Source of the DNA: UBA288 sp964461885 | Lineage (GTDB): Archaea > Halobacteriota > Methanomicrobia > Methanomicrobiales > Methanospirillaceae | Assembly (NCBI GenBank): GCA_964461885.1 | Contig: CAYWVY010000015.1 | Span: 1-36,573 of the forward strand | Length of the DNA: 36,573 nt | Reading direction: 5' to 3' | Shown here: one piece after another, positions 7,887-15,895 of the stretch | How the letters are laid out: each line of letters begins with the position of its first letter | Numbering within the stretch: position 1 is the first letter of the stretch | The notes under the pieces: model-generated | What the model was told of the DNA's origin: nothing | Database searches by the model: none | Seen by the model: only the letters and a program-made list of their open reading frames with translations | Position numbers and translations under genes: made by a program

Positions 7887-10073
7887 CTAACCGTTCGGGG
7901 CCGGCACCGTCGAGTCCCTGAACGGCGTCGTCTCGCCGCTCCGGATCGCGAACGGTACGGGCAATGTCGTCGGCGTCTTCAGGATCAGTACCGGGATTGT
8001 GGTGACGGTGCTCGACGGCTTTACTACCGGCGGCTCTTCAACCGGAGGTTCTACTACAGGCGGATCCACAACTGGAGGTTCTACTACCGGGGGTTCCACT
8101 ACCGGCGGGTCCACAACCGGAGGCTCTACTATCGGGGGTTCCACTACTGGCGGTTCCACAACCGGAGGTTCTACTACCGGGGGTTCTACTACAGGCGGGT
8201 CAATTACCGGCGGTTCTACTACTGGCGGCTCGACAACCGGCGGTTCTACTACTGGCGGCTCCACAACAGGAGGTTCTACTACCGGTGGTTCTACCACTGG
8301 GGGGTCCACTACCGGCGGATCTGATGCCGGATATCCGATGGGGACCGTGTTGGGGTCGACATGGGTGATGAGGGTAGCGTAATAGTCCTCGACAAATGTG
8401 CGCCGGTGCCAGTCGTTGAGCGCCGTGAGGCGGTAACCCCAGTGCCCGTCGTCGTAGCGGTGGACGATGCACCAGTCGTATTCGTCCGTGCCGGGGTCGT
8501 AGCCGAGGATCATCCATGCCGTGCCCTGGTTCGTCGGCCGGTCGTTCACGATGTCGCCCGGCCGATACCGGGGCGTTGGTTGCTGCGGGGGCTGCTGCGG
8601 TGGGGCCGAGTAGATCGGGTCCGAGACCGTGCCGATAGAGATGATCGGGGCGGCCGTCGGCACGGTTCCCGGTGGCAGCGTCGCCTTCGTGGACGCCGGC
8701 AGGCTCTTTCGGCCCGGCCCGCTGACGAGCCCCACGGCCGGGGAGATCTCGACCGTCCACGGGCCGTCCGCTCGCACCTGCAAGGTGTACTGGCCGCCGT
8801 CGAGCCAGTCCGTGGCCCTCCCGCTGTACTGGCCGTACTGAGACGCCAGGAAGTCGATCCCTCCCTCCGCATCGATGACCTCGACAAAGAACCAGGATGA
8901 ACCCGTGTGCTGCATCGAGAAGATCCTCAGGTCCGCCCCCGACGCGGTGAAGACGGCAACGTCGTCGCCGGCCCCATCGATCCGGAGCGGCGTCGACGAC
9001 CCGGGAGCGTTCGCGGCCCGAGCCGGAGCGGCCGTTCCCGGGGGGAGCGTGGCTGGGGTCGGCACGGCCCGGATCGGCGTTGCGACCGCCGGAACTCCCA
9101 CGGCCGTCGAGGCGGCAGGCGATCCGGCGCTGAGGAACGAGTCGATCGTGGCGCCGGCGATCAGCGCGACGAGGATGACCGCGCCAACCACCAGGGCATA
9201 CTGCAAGGTCCGCCCGGATCGGGGTCGGATCCGCGCAGCCGTGGGACGAACCCGGACGACGTCTGGGCGCGCCGTCGGTCTGTACGTGACACCCTCGGCG
9301 ATCCGCACTTCCAGGCCCTCCGCCGGCGCGACGGCCCGGACGGGGGTCGGGACCGGCTCCCATCGGGCCGCATCAGCGGGCGGCAGGGGGCCGCGACGGG
9401 AACGGCGGTACAGAACGACCCCGCCGATCCCGAGCGCGAGGAGGAGGACCGCGCCGGCCCCCGCGACGAACCCGACCGGGAACGGGGACACTTTGGACTT
9501 GGCGTAGATCATCGGGGCTGTGCTCGTCGACCGGTGCCACTCGGCCGTGTTTCCGTTGATCGTATCGGCGTTCGACTCGACGATCTCGCCCGGCATGGTG
9601 AGGGTGTACCTCACCGTGAACATGCTCCCGAGCTGGCTTGCATACGGGTTCTCGGCCTGGCTTGACGACGAGCTCCCGGCAAGCGCCGACATGTCCTCGC
9701 GGTAGACCAGGTAGTCGCCGTCACGCACCACGGAGACGTCCTTCTTCTCCCGCATCGCGTTCGGGTTCCGGGCGGTCACAATCATCGTCACCCGGTCCGT
9801 GTCTCGGTCCCACGTCTCCCGGTAGTCGAACGCAGGGTCCGGACCCGTCTGGTCGCGGGGATGCTCGATCATCTCCTCGACCGAGGCATACCCGCCGGAC
9901 GTCGCCGACTGGACCATCATGGCGTACACCGTGCCGGTCATGGAGAGTGTCATCTCATGCCGCTCGAGCTCGCCGGCGCCGTTCACCGAGCTCGTGACGG
10001 CGACATCGATACAGCCGCTGGTGAAAATGAGAACACAAATGATTGCACCCAGTACGGCGGGCCGAGCCTTCAT
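7887..10073 (-). CDS. Surface lipoprotein: LppM-like domain, two TM segments, beta-sandwich, 81-residue domain and (PPVVE)n tail
   Basis: 728 residues, function unknown. The N-terminus ends in a lipobox (FTSGC, Cys21), so the mature protein is probably lipid-anchored outside. Residues 22-190 resemble an LppM-type (DUF3153-like) domain. A TM segment at 198-222 is followed by RRSRR, then a basic, Pro-rich cytoplasmic loop to 290 and a second TM at 291-315. The rest is outside: an Ala/Pro/Thr linker; a beta-sandwich at about 360-445 resembling pre-peptidase C-terminal domains; a linker; one copy of the 81-residue domain (502-582); twenty Pro-rich pentapeptides (585-684); and a short tail. No C-terminal anchor is visible. 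The start at 10073 gives an ideal signal peptide. The shared domain links it to the protein at 274-1722. The N-terminal family call is moderate; the topology is inferred. Confidence 0.85.
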   Translation of the reverse strand: MKARPAVLGAIICVLIFTSGCIDVAVTSSVNGAGELERHEMTLSMTGTVYAMMVQSATSGGYASVEEMIEHPRDQTGPDPAFDYRETWDRDTDRVTMIVTARNPNAMREKKDVSVVRDGDYLVYREDMSALAGSSSSSQAENPYASQLGSMFTVRYTLTMPGEIVESNADTINGNTAEWHRSTSTAPMIYAKSKVSPFPVGFVAGAGAVLLLALGIGGVVLYRRSRRGPLPPADAARWEPVPTPVRAVAPAEGLEVRIAEGVTYRPTARPDVVRVRPTAARIRPRSGRTLQYALVVGAVILVALIAGATIDSFLSAGSPAASTAVGVPAVATPIRAVPTPATLPPGTAAPARAANAPGSSTPLRIDGAGDDVAVFTASGADLRIFSMQHTGSSWFFVEVIDAEGGIDFLASQYGQYSGRATDWLDGGQYTLQVRADGPWTVEISPAVGLVSGPGRKSLPASTKATLPPGTVPTAAPIISIGTVSDPIYSAPPQQPPQQPTPRYRPGDIVNDRPTNQGTAWMILGYDPGTDEYDWCIVHRYDDGHWGYRLTALNDWHRRTFVEDYYATLITHVDPNTVPIGYPASDPPVVDPPVVEPPVVEPPVVEPPVVEPPVVEPPVVEPPVIDPPVVEPPVVEPPVVEPPVVEPPIVEPPVVDPPVVEPPVVEPPVVDPPVVEPPVEEPPVVKPSSTVTTIPVLILKTPTTLPVPFAIRSGETTPFRDSTVPAPNG
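8022..8321 (-). repeat. Twenty 15-base tandem units encoding PPVV(E/D)
   Basis: Exactly 300 bases: 20 units of 15 bases, encoding residues 585-684 of the lipoprotein (consensus E/D-P-P-V-V). Third codon positions vary between units while the protein stays nearly constant, which argues for selection on the proline-rich stalk. Interruptions are conservative (I for V, D for E, a VEEPP and a final K). Such stalks usually act as spacers that push a domain away from the cell. Confidence 0.9.
8328..8570 (-). repeat. 81-residue surface domain, copy 3
   Basis: Encodes residues 502-582 of the lipoprotein. It aligns without gaps to the two copies in the protein at 274-1722: PGDIV, DRPTNQG, ILGYD, TDEY, RYDDG, HWGYRL, HVDP and IGYP are kept, while the segment after WGYRL is the most divergent. 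Confidence 0.85.
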
Positions 10074-10339
10074 AAGAGGAGCATTGGTTGAGGGACTGTT
10101 AACATTTTCTAAACACTGGAATTGGAGAGAGATGACATCACCAGCGCGGCACGCCGAGCAACACTCTCCCTCGGGATGCAGTCGACGGGATTCCCCCTGT
10201 GATGGGAGCCTGCTCGCGCCGTATCATGCGTCACCAGGACCGAGAGTACGACATAGCCTGCAAGAGTGTCGAGACCCCATAGGGTCCAATTTATTCCGCC
10301 CCCAGAAGGAGAGTGTGTCGCCGCCTTTTCCCCAGTGAG
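10074..10339. other. Upstream region of the lipoprotein gene, no supported gene
   Basis: The part next to 10073 is AT-rich on the minus strand (gtttagaaaatgttaac, about 10100-10116), suitable for the lipoprotein promoter. A five-base hairpin (GACCC-cata-GGGTC, 10273-10286) is seen. Nothing here resembles upstream parts of a dockerin protein, although a dockerin end follows at 10340. Confidence 0.35.
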
Positions 10340-10384
10340 GGCGTCGACTTCGCCCACGTCGTCTGGCTCTTCAACAGCCTCTGA
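10340..10384 (+). pseudogene. Dockerin C-terminal remnant
   Basis: Reads G-VDFAHVVWLFNSL-stop on the plus strand, against RIDFADVVWLFNTI-stop at the end of the large peptidase. It keeps the second dockerin helix and the exact distance to the stop codon, but the calcium loop, the first repeat and any start codon are missing upstream. A T-rich tract follows within about 25 bases, as expected for the true 3' end of a former gene. The short length limits certainty, but chance agreement over 13 residues including the stop is unlikely. Confidence 0.75.
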
Positions 10385-10386
10385 CC

Positions 10387-10410
10387 GGCGATCGCCACCA
10401 CTCCTTTTTC
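10387..10410 (+). terminator. Palindrome and T-tract behind the dockerin remnant
   Basis: The perfect ten-base palindrome GGCGATCGCC (10387-10396) is followed by ctcctttttc (10401-10410). Together with the remnant's stop codon this looks like the preserved terminator of a lost gene. It may still insulate pyrG from the surface locus. Confidence 0.4.
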
Positions 10411-10685
10411 TCGAGGCCTTCAAGGGCACGGCAGGACGTTTCCGATCTGACGGCCAGTTGGTGTGGCCGTGCCGGATACGATGGAGGAAAGGCCGATCCC
10501 GTCATCGGTGCCGGCCGGCCAATCGGCCGATACGGTTGTGTATCGTTCCCGAAAATCCAGCCGAACCGGGACGGAAGGGGACAAAGCGGCCCCCCAGCCG
10601 ATCGGGTTGTGAAAAGCGATACCGCCGGCCATCCCGCAAGGCTCATTGTGCGAGAGCCCCAACCTTCTCGGCGAGAGGCGAGCGG
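10411..10685. other. Region upstream of pyrG
   Basis: No gene supported. A long open frame runs through into pyrG, but it has no family character before the GTG at 10686 and is treated as untranslated. It must hold the promoter of the pyrG operon, but no clear TATA element stands out in this GC-rich stretch. Confidence 0.35.
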
Positions 10686-12275
10686 GTGAAATACATCTTT
10701 GTGACCGGCGGCGTGATGAGCGGCCTCGGCAAGGGGATCACGGCGGCATCGGTCGGCCGTATCCTGAAGAACCGCGGCGTCGGGGTCACGGCCGTCAAGA
10801 TCGACCCGTACCTGAACATCGATGCCGGAACCATGAACCCGGCCCAGCACGGCGAGGTCTACGTCCTCTCGGATGGCGCCGAGGTCGACCTCGATCTCGG
10901 GAACTACGAGCGGTTCCTCGACATCGACCTGTCGGCCCAGCACAACATCACCACGGGCAAGGTCTACCGCACCGTGATCGAGAAGGAGCGGCGCGGGGAC
11001 TACCTCGGGGAGACGGTCCAGATCATCCCGCACATCACAGACGAGATCAAGTCCTCCATCCGGCGTGCCGCCCTCGCGCCCGACGCCGAGGGGCGCGTCG
11101 CCGAGGTCTGCCTCGTCGAGGTCGGCGGCACGGTCGGGGACATCGAGTCCATGCCCTTCCTCGAGGCCGTCCGGCAGATGCGGGGCGAGCTCCCGCAGGA
11201 CGAGACGGTCCTGATCCACGTCACGCTCGTGCCCGAGGACACCATGGGCGACATGAAGACCAAGCCGACCCAGCACTCGGTCAAGGCCCTCCGCGAGGTC
11301 GGGCTCTACCCCGACATGATCGTCGGCCGGTCCACGCACCCGCTCTCGCCGCACACCAAGCGGAAGATCGCCGCGTTCTGCGACGTCCCCCAGGGCGCCG
11401 TCATCAGCGCGCCCACGGCCCCCGACATCTACCTGGTGCCGGCCGAGCTCGAGAAGGAGGGGCTCGCCGACGCGGTCATCGACCAGCTGCGCCTGCCCCG
11501 GCGCGAACCGAGCCCCGATTGGTTCGCCACGGTCGCCCGCGAGTTCACGAGCCGCGTGACCATCGGGATCGTCTCCAAGTACGGGATTGAAGACGTCTAT
11601 CTCTCGATCAAGGAGGCCCTCAAGCACGCCGGACGGGCCACCTCCACCGAGGTGACCATCGCCTGGCTCGACGCCGAGCGTCTCGAGTGCGGCCAGCTCG
11701 CCGACATCGACGGCATCCTCGTCCCCGGCGGCTTCGGGAGACGGGGGATCGAGGGGAAGATCGAGGCGATCCGGTACGCCCGCGAGCAGGGGGTGCCCTT
11801 CCTCGGGCTCTGCCTCGGGTTCCAGCTCGCGGTCATCGAGTACAGCCGGAACGTCCTCGGGTGGGCCGACGCCTGCTCCGAGGAGATCGGCGAGGGCCAC
11901 CACGTCATCGCGATCCTGCCCGAGCAGGAAGAGATCGAGGACCTCGGCGGCACCATGCGCCTGGGCGACTACCCGGTCGCCCTCCGCGACGGAACTCGGG
12001 TCCGCGACCTCTATGGCGCGAGCGCGATCGTCGAGCGGCACCGGCACCGGTACGAGGTGAACCCGGCCGACATCCCCGCGCTCGAGGAGGCCGGCGTGGT
12101 CTTCTCGGGGGCCTGGGGGCAGCGCATGGAGGTGATGGAGCTCCCCGGGCACCCGTTCTTCCTCGCGACGCAGTTCCACCCCGAGTTCCGCTCCCGCCCG
12201 GCACGGCCGAGCCCGCCGTTCGTCGGGTTCGTGCGGGCGTGCCGCGAGCGGCGGCAGACGCAGCAGGTGATCTGA
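10686..12275 (+). CDS. pyrG: CTP synthase
   Basis: 529 residues. It makes CTP from UTP, ATP and glutamine, the last step of pyrimidine nucleotide synthesis, in the cytoplasm. The N-terminal synthase domain begins KYIFVTGGVMSGLGKG (P-loop about residues 8-17), with IDPYLNID and GTMNPAQHGEVYVL. The C-terminal class I glutamine amidotransferase domain has the nucleophile Cys376 in GLCLGFQ and the His/Glu pair in FHPEF. Length is normal for the family. The start is GTG 10686, because the CTP synthase N-terminus begins there; the 140 upstream codons are low-complexity. GAGAGG lies just upstream as a possible ribosome binding site. It is the first gene of an operon; the next gene starts one base after the stop. 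Confidence 0.98.
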   Translation: MKYIFVTGGVMSGLGKGITAASVGRILKNRGVGVTAVKIDPYLNIDAGTMNPAQHGEVYVLSDGAEVDLDLGNYERFLDIDLSAQHNITTGKVYRTVIEKERRGDYLGETVQIIPHITDEIKSSIRRAALAPDAEGRVAEVCLVEVGGTVGDIESMPFLEAVRQMRGELPQDETVLIHVTLVPEDTMGDMKTKPTQHSVKALREVGLYPDMIVGRSTHPLSPHTKRKIAAFCDVPQGAVISAPTAPDIYLVPAELEKEGLADAVIDQLRLPRREPSPDWFATVAREFTSRVTIGIVSKYGIEDVYLSIKEALKHAGRATSTEVTIAWLDAERLECGQLADIDGILVPGGFGRRGIEGKIEAIRYAREQGVPFLGLCLGFQLAVIEYSRNVLGWADACSEEIGEGHHVIAILPEQEEIEDLGGTMRLGDYPVALRDGTRVRDLYGASAIVERHRHRYEVNPADIPALEEAGVVFSGAWGQRMEVMELPGHPFFLATQFHPEFRSRPARPSPPFVGFVRACRERRQTQQVI

Positions 12276-12276
12276 G

Positions 12277-13194
12277 ATGGTCAACACGGAGAAGTTCATC
12301 GCAGAAGCGATAGAGGAGATCCGCGCCGAGGCCGGCGACCGCGACGTCGTGATCGCGCTCTCAGGCGGGGTCGACTCCTCGGTCTGCGCCGCGCTCGCGG
12401 CGCGGGCCATCGGCCGGCGGCTCCACCCGATCTATGTCGACACGGGGCTGATGCGGAAGGGCGAGACGGACCGGATCCGCGAGCTCTTCGGCCACCTCGA
12501 GCTGAACGTGGTGGACGCCGCCGACGAGTTTTTCGCCGCGCTCGCGGGGGTCGTCGACCCCGAGGAGAAGCGGAAGGCGATCGGCGAGCGGTTCATCCGG
12601 GTCTTCGAGCGTGAGGCCCTGAAGACCGGCGCGACCGTGCTCCTCCAGGGCACGATCTACCCCGACCGGATCGAGAGCGAGGGCGGGATCAAGAGCCACC
12701 ACAACGTCGGCGGCATGCCCCTCGAGTGCGCCTTCGAGAGCGTGATCGAGCCCCTGCGCGACCTCTACAAGGACGAGGTCCGCGAGATCGCGGGCGCGCT
12801 CGATCTCCCGAAAGAGATCCAGCACCGGATGCCGTTCCCCGGCCCGGGGCTCGCCGTGCGGGTGATCGGCGGGGTGACGCCCGAAAAGGTCGAAGTCGTC
12901 CGCGAGGCGAACGCGATCGTCGAGGAGGAGCTCGTCGAGGCGTTCGGGCCCTGGCAGTGCCTCGCAGCCCTCGTCGGACTCGGCACGGGGGTCAAGGGCG
13001 ACGTCCGGCTCCACGGCTGGATCGTCTCAGTCCGGGCCGTGAACTCGCGCGACGGCATGACGGCCGACCCGCTCGAGCTCCCGTTCGAGACCCTCGCCCG
13101 GATCGCCGCGCGCTGCACGGCCGAGATCCCGGGGGTGGCACGGGTCGTGTACGACATCACCCCCAAGCCGCCGGCGACGATCGAATACGAATAA
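12277..13194 (+). CDS. guaAB: GMP synthase, PP-ATPase (B) subunit
   Basis: 305 residues. It adenylates XMP so that ammonia delivered by a separate glutaminase subunit can convert it to GMP; in many archaea the two halves are separate genes. The N-type PP-loop is SGGVDSS at residues 29-35. The C-terminal dimerisation domain ends in the typical family tail (PPATIEYE). There is no glutaminase domain and no glutaminase-subunit gene in this window, so the partner must be elsewhere. It starts one base after the pyrG stop and lies 16 bases before argD, so purine and pyrimidine end-steps are co-transcribed. The subunit is sometimes labelled guaAb or guaA2. Confidence 0.96.
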   Translation: MVNTEKFIAEAIEEIRAEAGDRDVVIALSGGVDSSVCAALAARAIGRRLHPIYVDTGLMRKGETDRIRELFGHLELNVVDAADEFFAALAGVVDPEEKRKAIGERFIRVFEREALKTGATVLLQGTIYPDRIESEGGIKSHHNVGGMPLECAFESVIEPLRDLYKDEVREIAGALDLPKEIQHRMPFPGPGLAVRVIGGVTPEKVEVVREANAIVEEELVEAFGPWQCLAALVGLGTGVKGDVRLHGWIVSVRAVNSRDGMTADPLELPFETLARIAARCTAEIPGVARVVYDITPKPPATIEYE

Positions 13195-13210
13195 CCACAG
13201 GATATCACAC

Positions 13211-14338
13211 ATGACGGAGACGGACTACCGCGCGCTCGACGCACGGTACTACATGCCAGCGTTCGGCCGCGAGCGGATGCTCGTGAAGGGCCAGGGCGCC
13301 CGCGTCTGGGACGACCAGGGAAACGAGTTCATCGACTGCGTGGCGGGGATCGCCGTCTGCTCGACGGGCCACTGCCACCCGCACGTGGTGGAGGCCATCT
13401 GCCGGCAGGCGCGGGAGCTGATCCACTGCTCGAACCTCTACTACGTGCCCGGACAGGCCGAGCTCGCGAAGAGGGTCGTGGAGCTCGCGGGAATGCATAA
13501 GGCCTTCTTCTCGAACTCGGGGGCCGAGGCGAACGAGGGGGCGATCAAGCTCGCGCGGATCGCGACCGGGCGCCGCAGCTTCGTCGCGTTCGAGCACGGT
13601 TTCCACGGCCGGACCATGGGCTCGCTCGCAGTGACGCACAAGCCCGCGATCCGCGAGCCGTTCGAACCGCTCGAGCCGGGCTGCACGTTCGCCCCGTACG
13701 GGGACCTCGAGGCCCTCAAGGGCGCGGTGACGAAGGAGACGGCCGGCGTCTTCGTCGAGGCGATCCAGGGCGAGGCCGGCGTGATCTGCCCGCCCGACGA
13801 CTTCTTCCGGGGGGTCCGCGACCTCTGCGACGACGCGGGCGCCCTGATGATCGCCGACGAGGTCCAGACGGGGATGGGCCGCACGGGCAGGTGGCTGGGG
13901 ATCCAGCACACCGGGGTTGAGCCCGACATGGTCACGCTCGCGAAGGGTATCGGCTCGGGCTTCCCCATGGGCGCGCTCGCCGCCCGTGAGGGGCTCGAGT
14001 TCACGCGGGGCCAGCACGGCTCGACCTTCGCGGGCGGCCCGCTCGCCTGCGCGGCGGCCAACGCGACGATCGACGTGCTCGAGGAGGTCCTGCCGTCGGT
14101 GGCGACGAAGGGCGAGCGGTTCCGCGCCGCGCTTGCGGCGCACAACCCGCGCGTCCGCGGGCTGATGATCGGGATCACGGTCGGCGACGCCTGCGCCGGA
14201 ATCGCGACCGCCTGCGCCGACAACGGCGTGCTCGTCAACTGCGCCGCGGACGGCAACCTGCGGCTCGTGCCGCCGCTCGTGATCGCCGACGACGAGATCG
14301 ACCGGGTCTGCGCGGTCCTGCATGCGGCCATCGGTTAG
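13211..14338 (+). CDS. argD: Acetylornithine aminotransferase (class III PLP enzyme)
   Basis: 375 residues. It transfers an amino group from glutamate to N-acetylglutamate semialdehyde in arginine synthesis, and in many organisms also serves other omega-transaminations. Class III signatures: SNSGAEANEGAIK near residue 101, FHGRT at about 131, the cofactor Asp in ADEVQTG (about 215-221) and the PLP lysine Lys245 in LAKGIG. Length matches short archaeal ArgD proteins. It overlaps hisC by 17 bases. No other arg gene is in the window. A related omega-aminotransferase with another acyl donor is the main alternative. Confidence 0.93.
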   Translation: MTETDYRALDARYYMPAFGRERMLVKGQGARVWDDQGNEFIDCVAGIAVCSTGHCHPHVVEAICRQARELIHCSNLYYVPGQAELAKRVVELAGMHKAFFSNSGAEANEGAIKLARIATGRRSFVAFEHGFHGRTMGSLAVTHKPAIREPFEPLEPGCTFAPYGDLEALKGAVTKETAGVFVEAIQGEAGVICPPDDFFRGVRDLCDDAGALMIADEVQTGMGRTGRWLGIQHTGVEPDMVTLAKGIGSGFPMGALAAREGLEFTRGQHGSTFAGGPLACAAANATIDVLEEVLPSVATKGERFRAALAAHNPRVRGLMIGITVGDACAGIATACADNGVLVNCAADGNLRLVPPLVIADDEIDRVCAVLHAAIG

Positions 14339-15392
14339 GCCGTACCTCGCGGGCCCGGGGTATGTCTACGCCGAGCGGCCCGAGGCGATCGCGGCCCGCT
14401 ACGGCTTCGACCGCGTGGCCCGGCTCGGCTCGAACGAGAACCCGTTCGGCCCGTCGCCGCGGGCGCTTGCGGCGGCGTCCGCCGCGCTCGCGGACGCCCA
14501 CCGCTACCCCGAGGAGTCGATGTCCGACCTCCGCGCCGCGCTCGCGGCACGATACAGCGACCGCGCCTACGCGGTCGGGAACGGCATGGACGGGATCATC
14601 GAGACCCTGCTCCGCGTCTTCTGCGAAACCGGCGACCGGGTGACGGTCTCGACCCCGACCTTCTCGTTCTACGGGATCGCGGCCCGGGCCCAGGGAGCCG
14701 GCGTCGCGACCGTGCCGCGCAACGCGGACTTCGGCGTCGACATCGAGGCGTTCGCCGCCGCCAGCCGCGGCGCGAAGATCGCGTTCCTCTGCACGCCGAA
14801 CAACCCGACGGGGACCGCGACCCCCGTCGAGGACGTGCGGGCAATCGCCGAGTCGATCGGCGACTGCCTCCTCTTCCTGGACAACGCCTACGTCGACTTC
14901 TCGGACCGTGACTACCGGCCCCTCCTCGACACCTGCGAGAACCTGGTGATCGGCCGGACCTTCTCCAAGCTCTACGGCCTCGCCGGCTTCCGCGTCGGGT
15001 ACGCGATGCTCCCCGACTGGCTCCTCCCGGCCTACGCCCGCGCGGCGACCCCGTTCTGCGGCGTCTCGTCGGTCTCCGCAGCAGCCGCAGTAGCCGCGCT
15101 CAAGGACGACGCGCACGTGGAGCGGACGCGATCGCACGTCGTCGCCTGGCGCGAGCGGCTCGCGGCCGGGTGCCCGTTCCCGAGCGCGCCGTCCGAGGCG
15201 AATTTTTTGATGATCGACGTCGCGCCCCGCGCCTCGGACGACGCCGTGGGCGCGCTCGCCCGCGCCGGGGTGCTGGCCCGCTCGTGCCGCTCCTTCCCCG
15301 ACCTCGCCGATCACTACCTCCGCGTCTCGGTCGGGGCCGACTGGGAGAACGAGAGGTTCTTATCCGCGGTGCGTGCACTATCACCAGCATGA
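14322..15392 (+). CDS. hisC: Histidinol-phosphate aminotransferase
   Basis: 356 residues. It converts imidazole-acetol phosphate to histidinol phosphate in histidine synthesis, in the cytoplasm, with PLP. The class I/II fold is clear: LGSNENPFGPSP at about 36-47, CTPNNPTGT (157-165), an Asp-Asn-Ala-Tyr pocket motif near 187-190, and the PLP lysine Lys216 in FSKLYGLAG. The start ATG 14322 lies inside the 3' end of argD, and MRPSVRPYL is a normal HisC beginning. The stop overlaps the next start as ATGA. It is the only his gene here. Confidence 0.94.
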   Translation: MRPSVRPYLAGPGYVYAERPEAIAARYGFDRVARLGSNENPFGPSPRALAAASAALADAHRYPEESMSDLRAALAARYSDRAYAVGNGMDGIIETLLRVFCETGDRVTVSTPTFSFYGIAARAQGAGVATVPRNADFGVDIEAFAAASRGAKIAFLCTPNNPTGTATPVEDVRAIAESIGDCLLFLDNAYVDFSDRDYRPLLDTCENLVIGRTFSKLYGLAGFRVGYAMLPDWLLPAYARAATPFCGVSSVSAAAAVAALKDDAHVERTRSHVVAWRERLAAGCPFPSAPSEANFLMIDVAPRASDDAVGALARAGVLARSCRSFPDLADHYLRVSVGADWENERFLSAVRALSPA

Positions 15393-15895
15393 TGGTCGGG
15401 ATCGCCGGGACGCCGGGCACGGGCAAGACCTCGGTCGGAGACGTCCTCGCCAAGAGAGGGCACCGGGTCGTCCGGGTCGCCGAGACGATCGGGCCGTTCG
15501 TCATCGCCGAGGAGGACGGGGTCCGCGAGATCGACCACGGGGCCTGGGCCGCCGCGTTCCCGCCGGTCGACGGGTATGTCGAGGGCGGGCTTGCCCACTT
15601 CCTCGCCTGCGACCGTCTGGCGATCCTCCGCTGCCGCCCCGACGTGCTCCGGCAGCGGCTCGAGACGCGTGACTACCCGCCGGCGAAGGTCGACGAGAAC
15701 GTCGAGGCCGAGGCCCTCGACGTGGTCCTCTGCGAGGCGGTCGAGGTCCACCCGCCCGAGCACCTCCTCGAGATCGAGACGACGCTGCGGTCCGCAGAGG
15801 AGACGGCCGACCTGGTCGAGGCGTTCGTCGCGGGCCGGCTCGCCCCCTCGCACGGCACCCTCGACTTCTCCGGGTACCTCGCGGGGGGCCCGTGA
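15389..15895 (+). CDS. AK6/Fap7-type nucleoside monophosphate kinase
   Basis: 168 residues. Homologues are adenylate kinases or ATPases that act with ribosomal protein uS11 in small-subunit maturation. The P-loop is GTPGTGKT at residues 7-14. The second half carries the family signature ENVEAEALDVVLCEA, where adenylate kinase 6 proteins recognise the nucleotide, and RDYPP before it. The start ATG 15389 overlaps the hisC stop (ATGA); a second ATG directly follows. Upstream codons in the same frame are low-complexity. The stop overlaps the next gene's GTG. Its position in a nucleotide and amino-acid operon does not show whether the main role is nucleotide balance or ribosome assembly. Confidence 0.92.
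   Translation: MMVGIAGTPGTGKTSVGDVLAKRGHRVVRVAETIGPFVIAEEDGVREIDHGAWAAAFPPVDGYVEGGLAHFLACDRLAILRCRPDVLRQRLETRDYPPAKVDENVEAEALDVVLCEAVEVHPPEHLLEIETTLRSAEETADLVEAFVAGRLAPSHGTLDFSGYLAGGP

Noticed and set aside
8022..8321. Regular repeats as a possible CRISPR array
   Set aside because: Units are 15 bases with no spacers and lie in frame within a coding gene.
7999..8382. Plus-strand open frame of TTGGS repeats, resembling ice-nucleation or silk-like proteins
   Set aside because: It is the antisense image of the PPVV(E/D) stalk of the lipoprotein, has no start context or domain, and the minus-strand gene is well supported.
10273..10286. GACCC-cata-GGGTC hairpin as a terminator or operator
   Set aside because: Five base pairs without a T-tract or a gene in register; too common in GC-rich DNA.
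10371..12410. Minus-strand open frame of 679 codons opposite pyrG
   Set aside because: Long antisense frames are expected in high-GC genes; the translation is Leu/Asp/Arg low-complexity and pyrG is certain.
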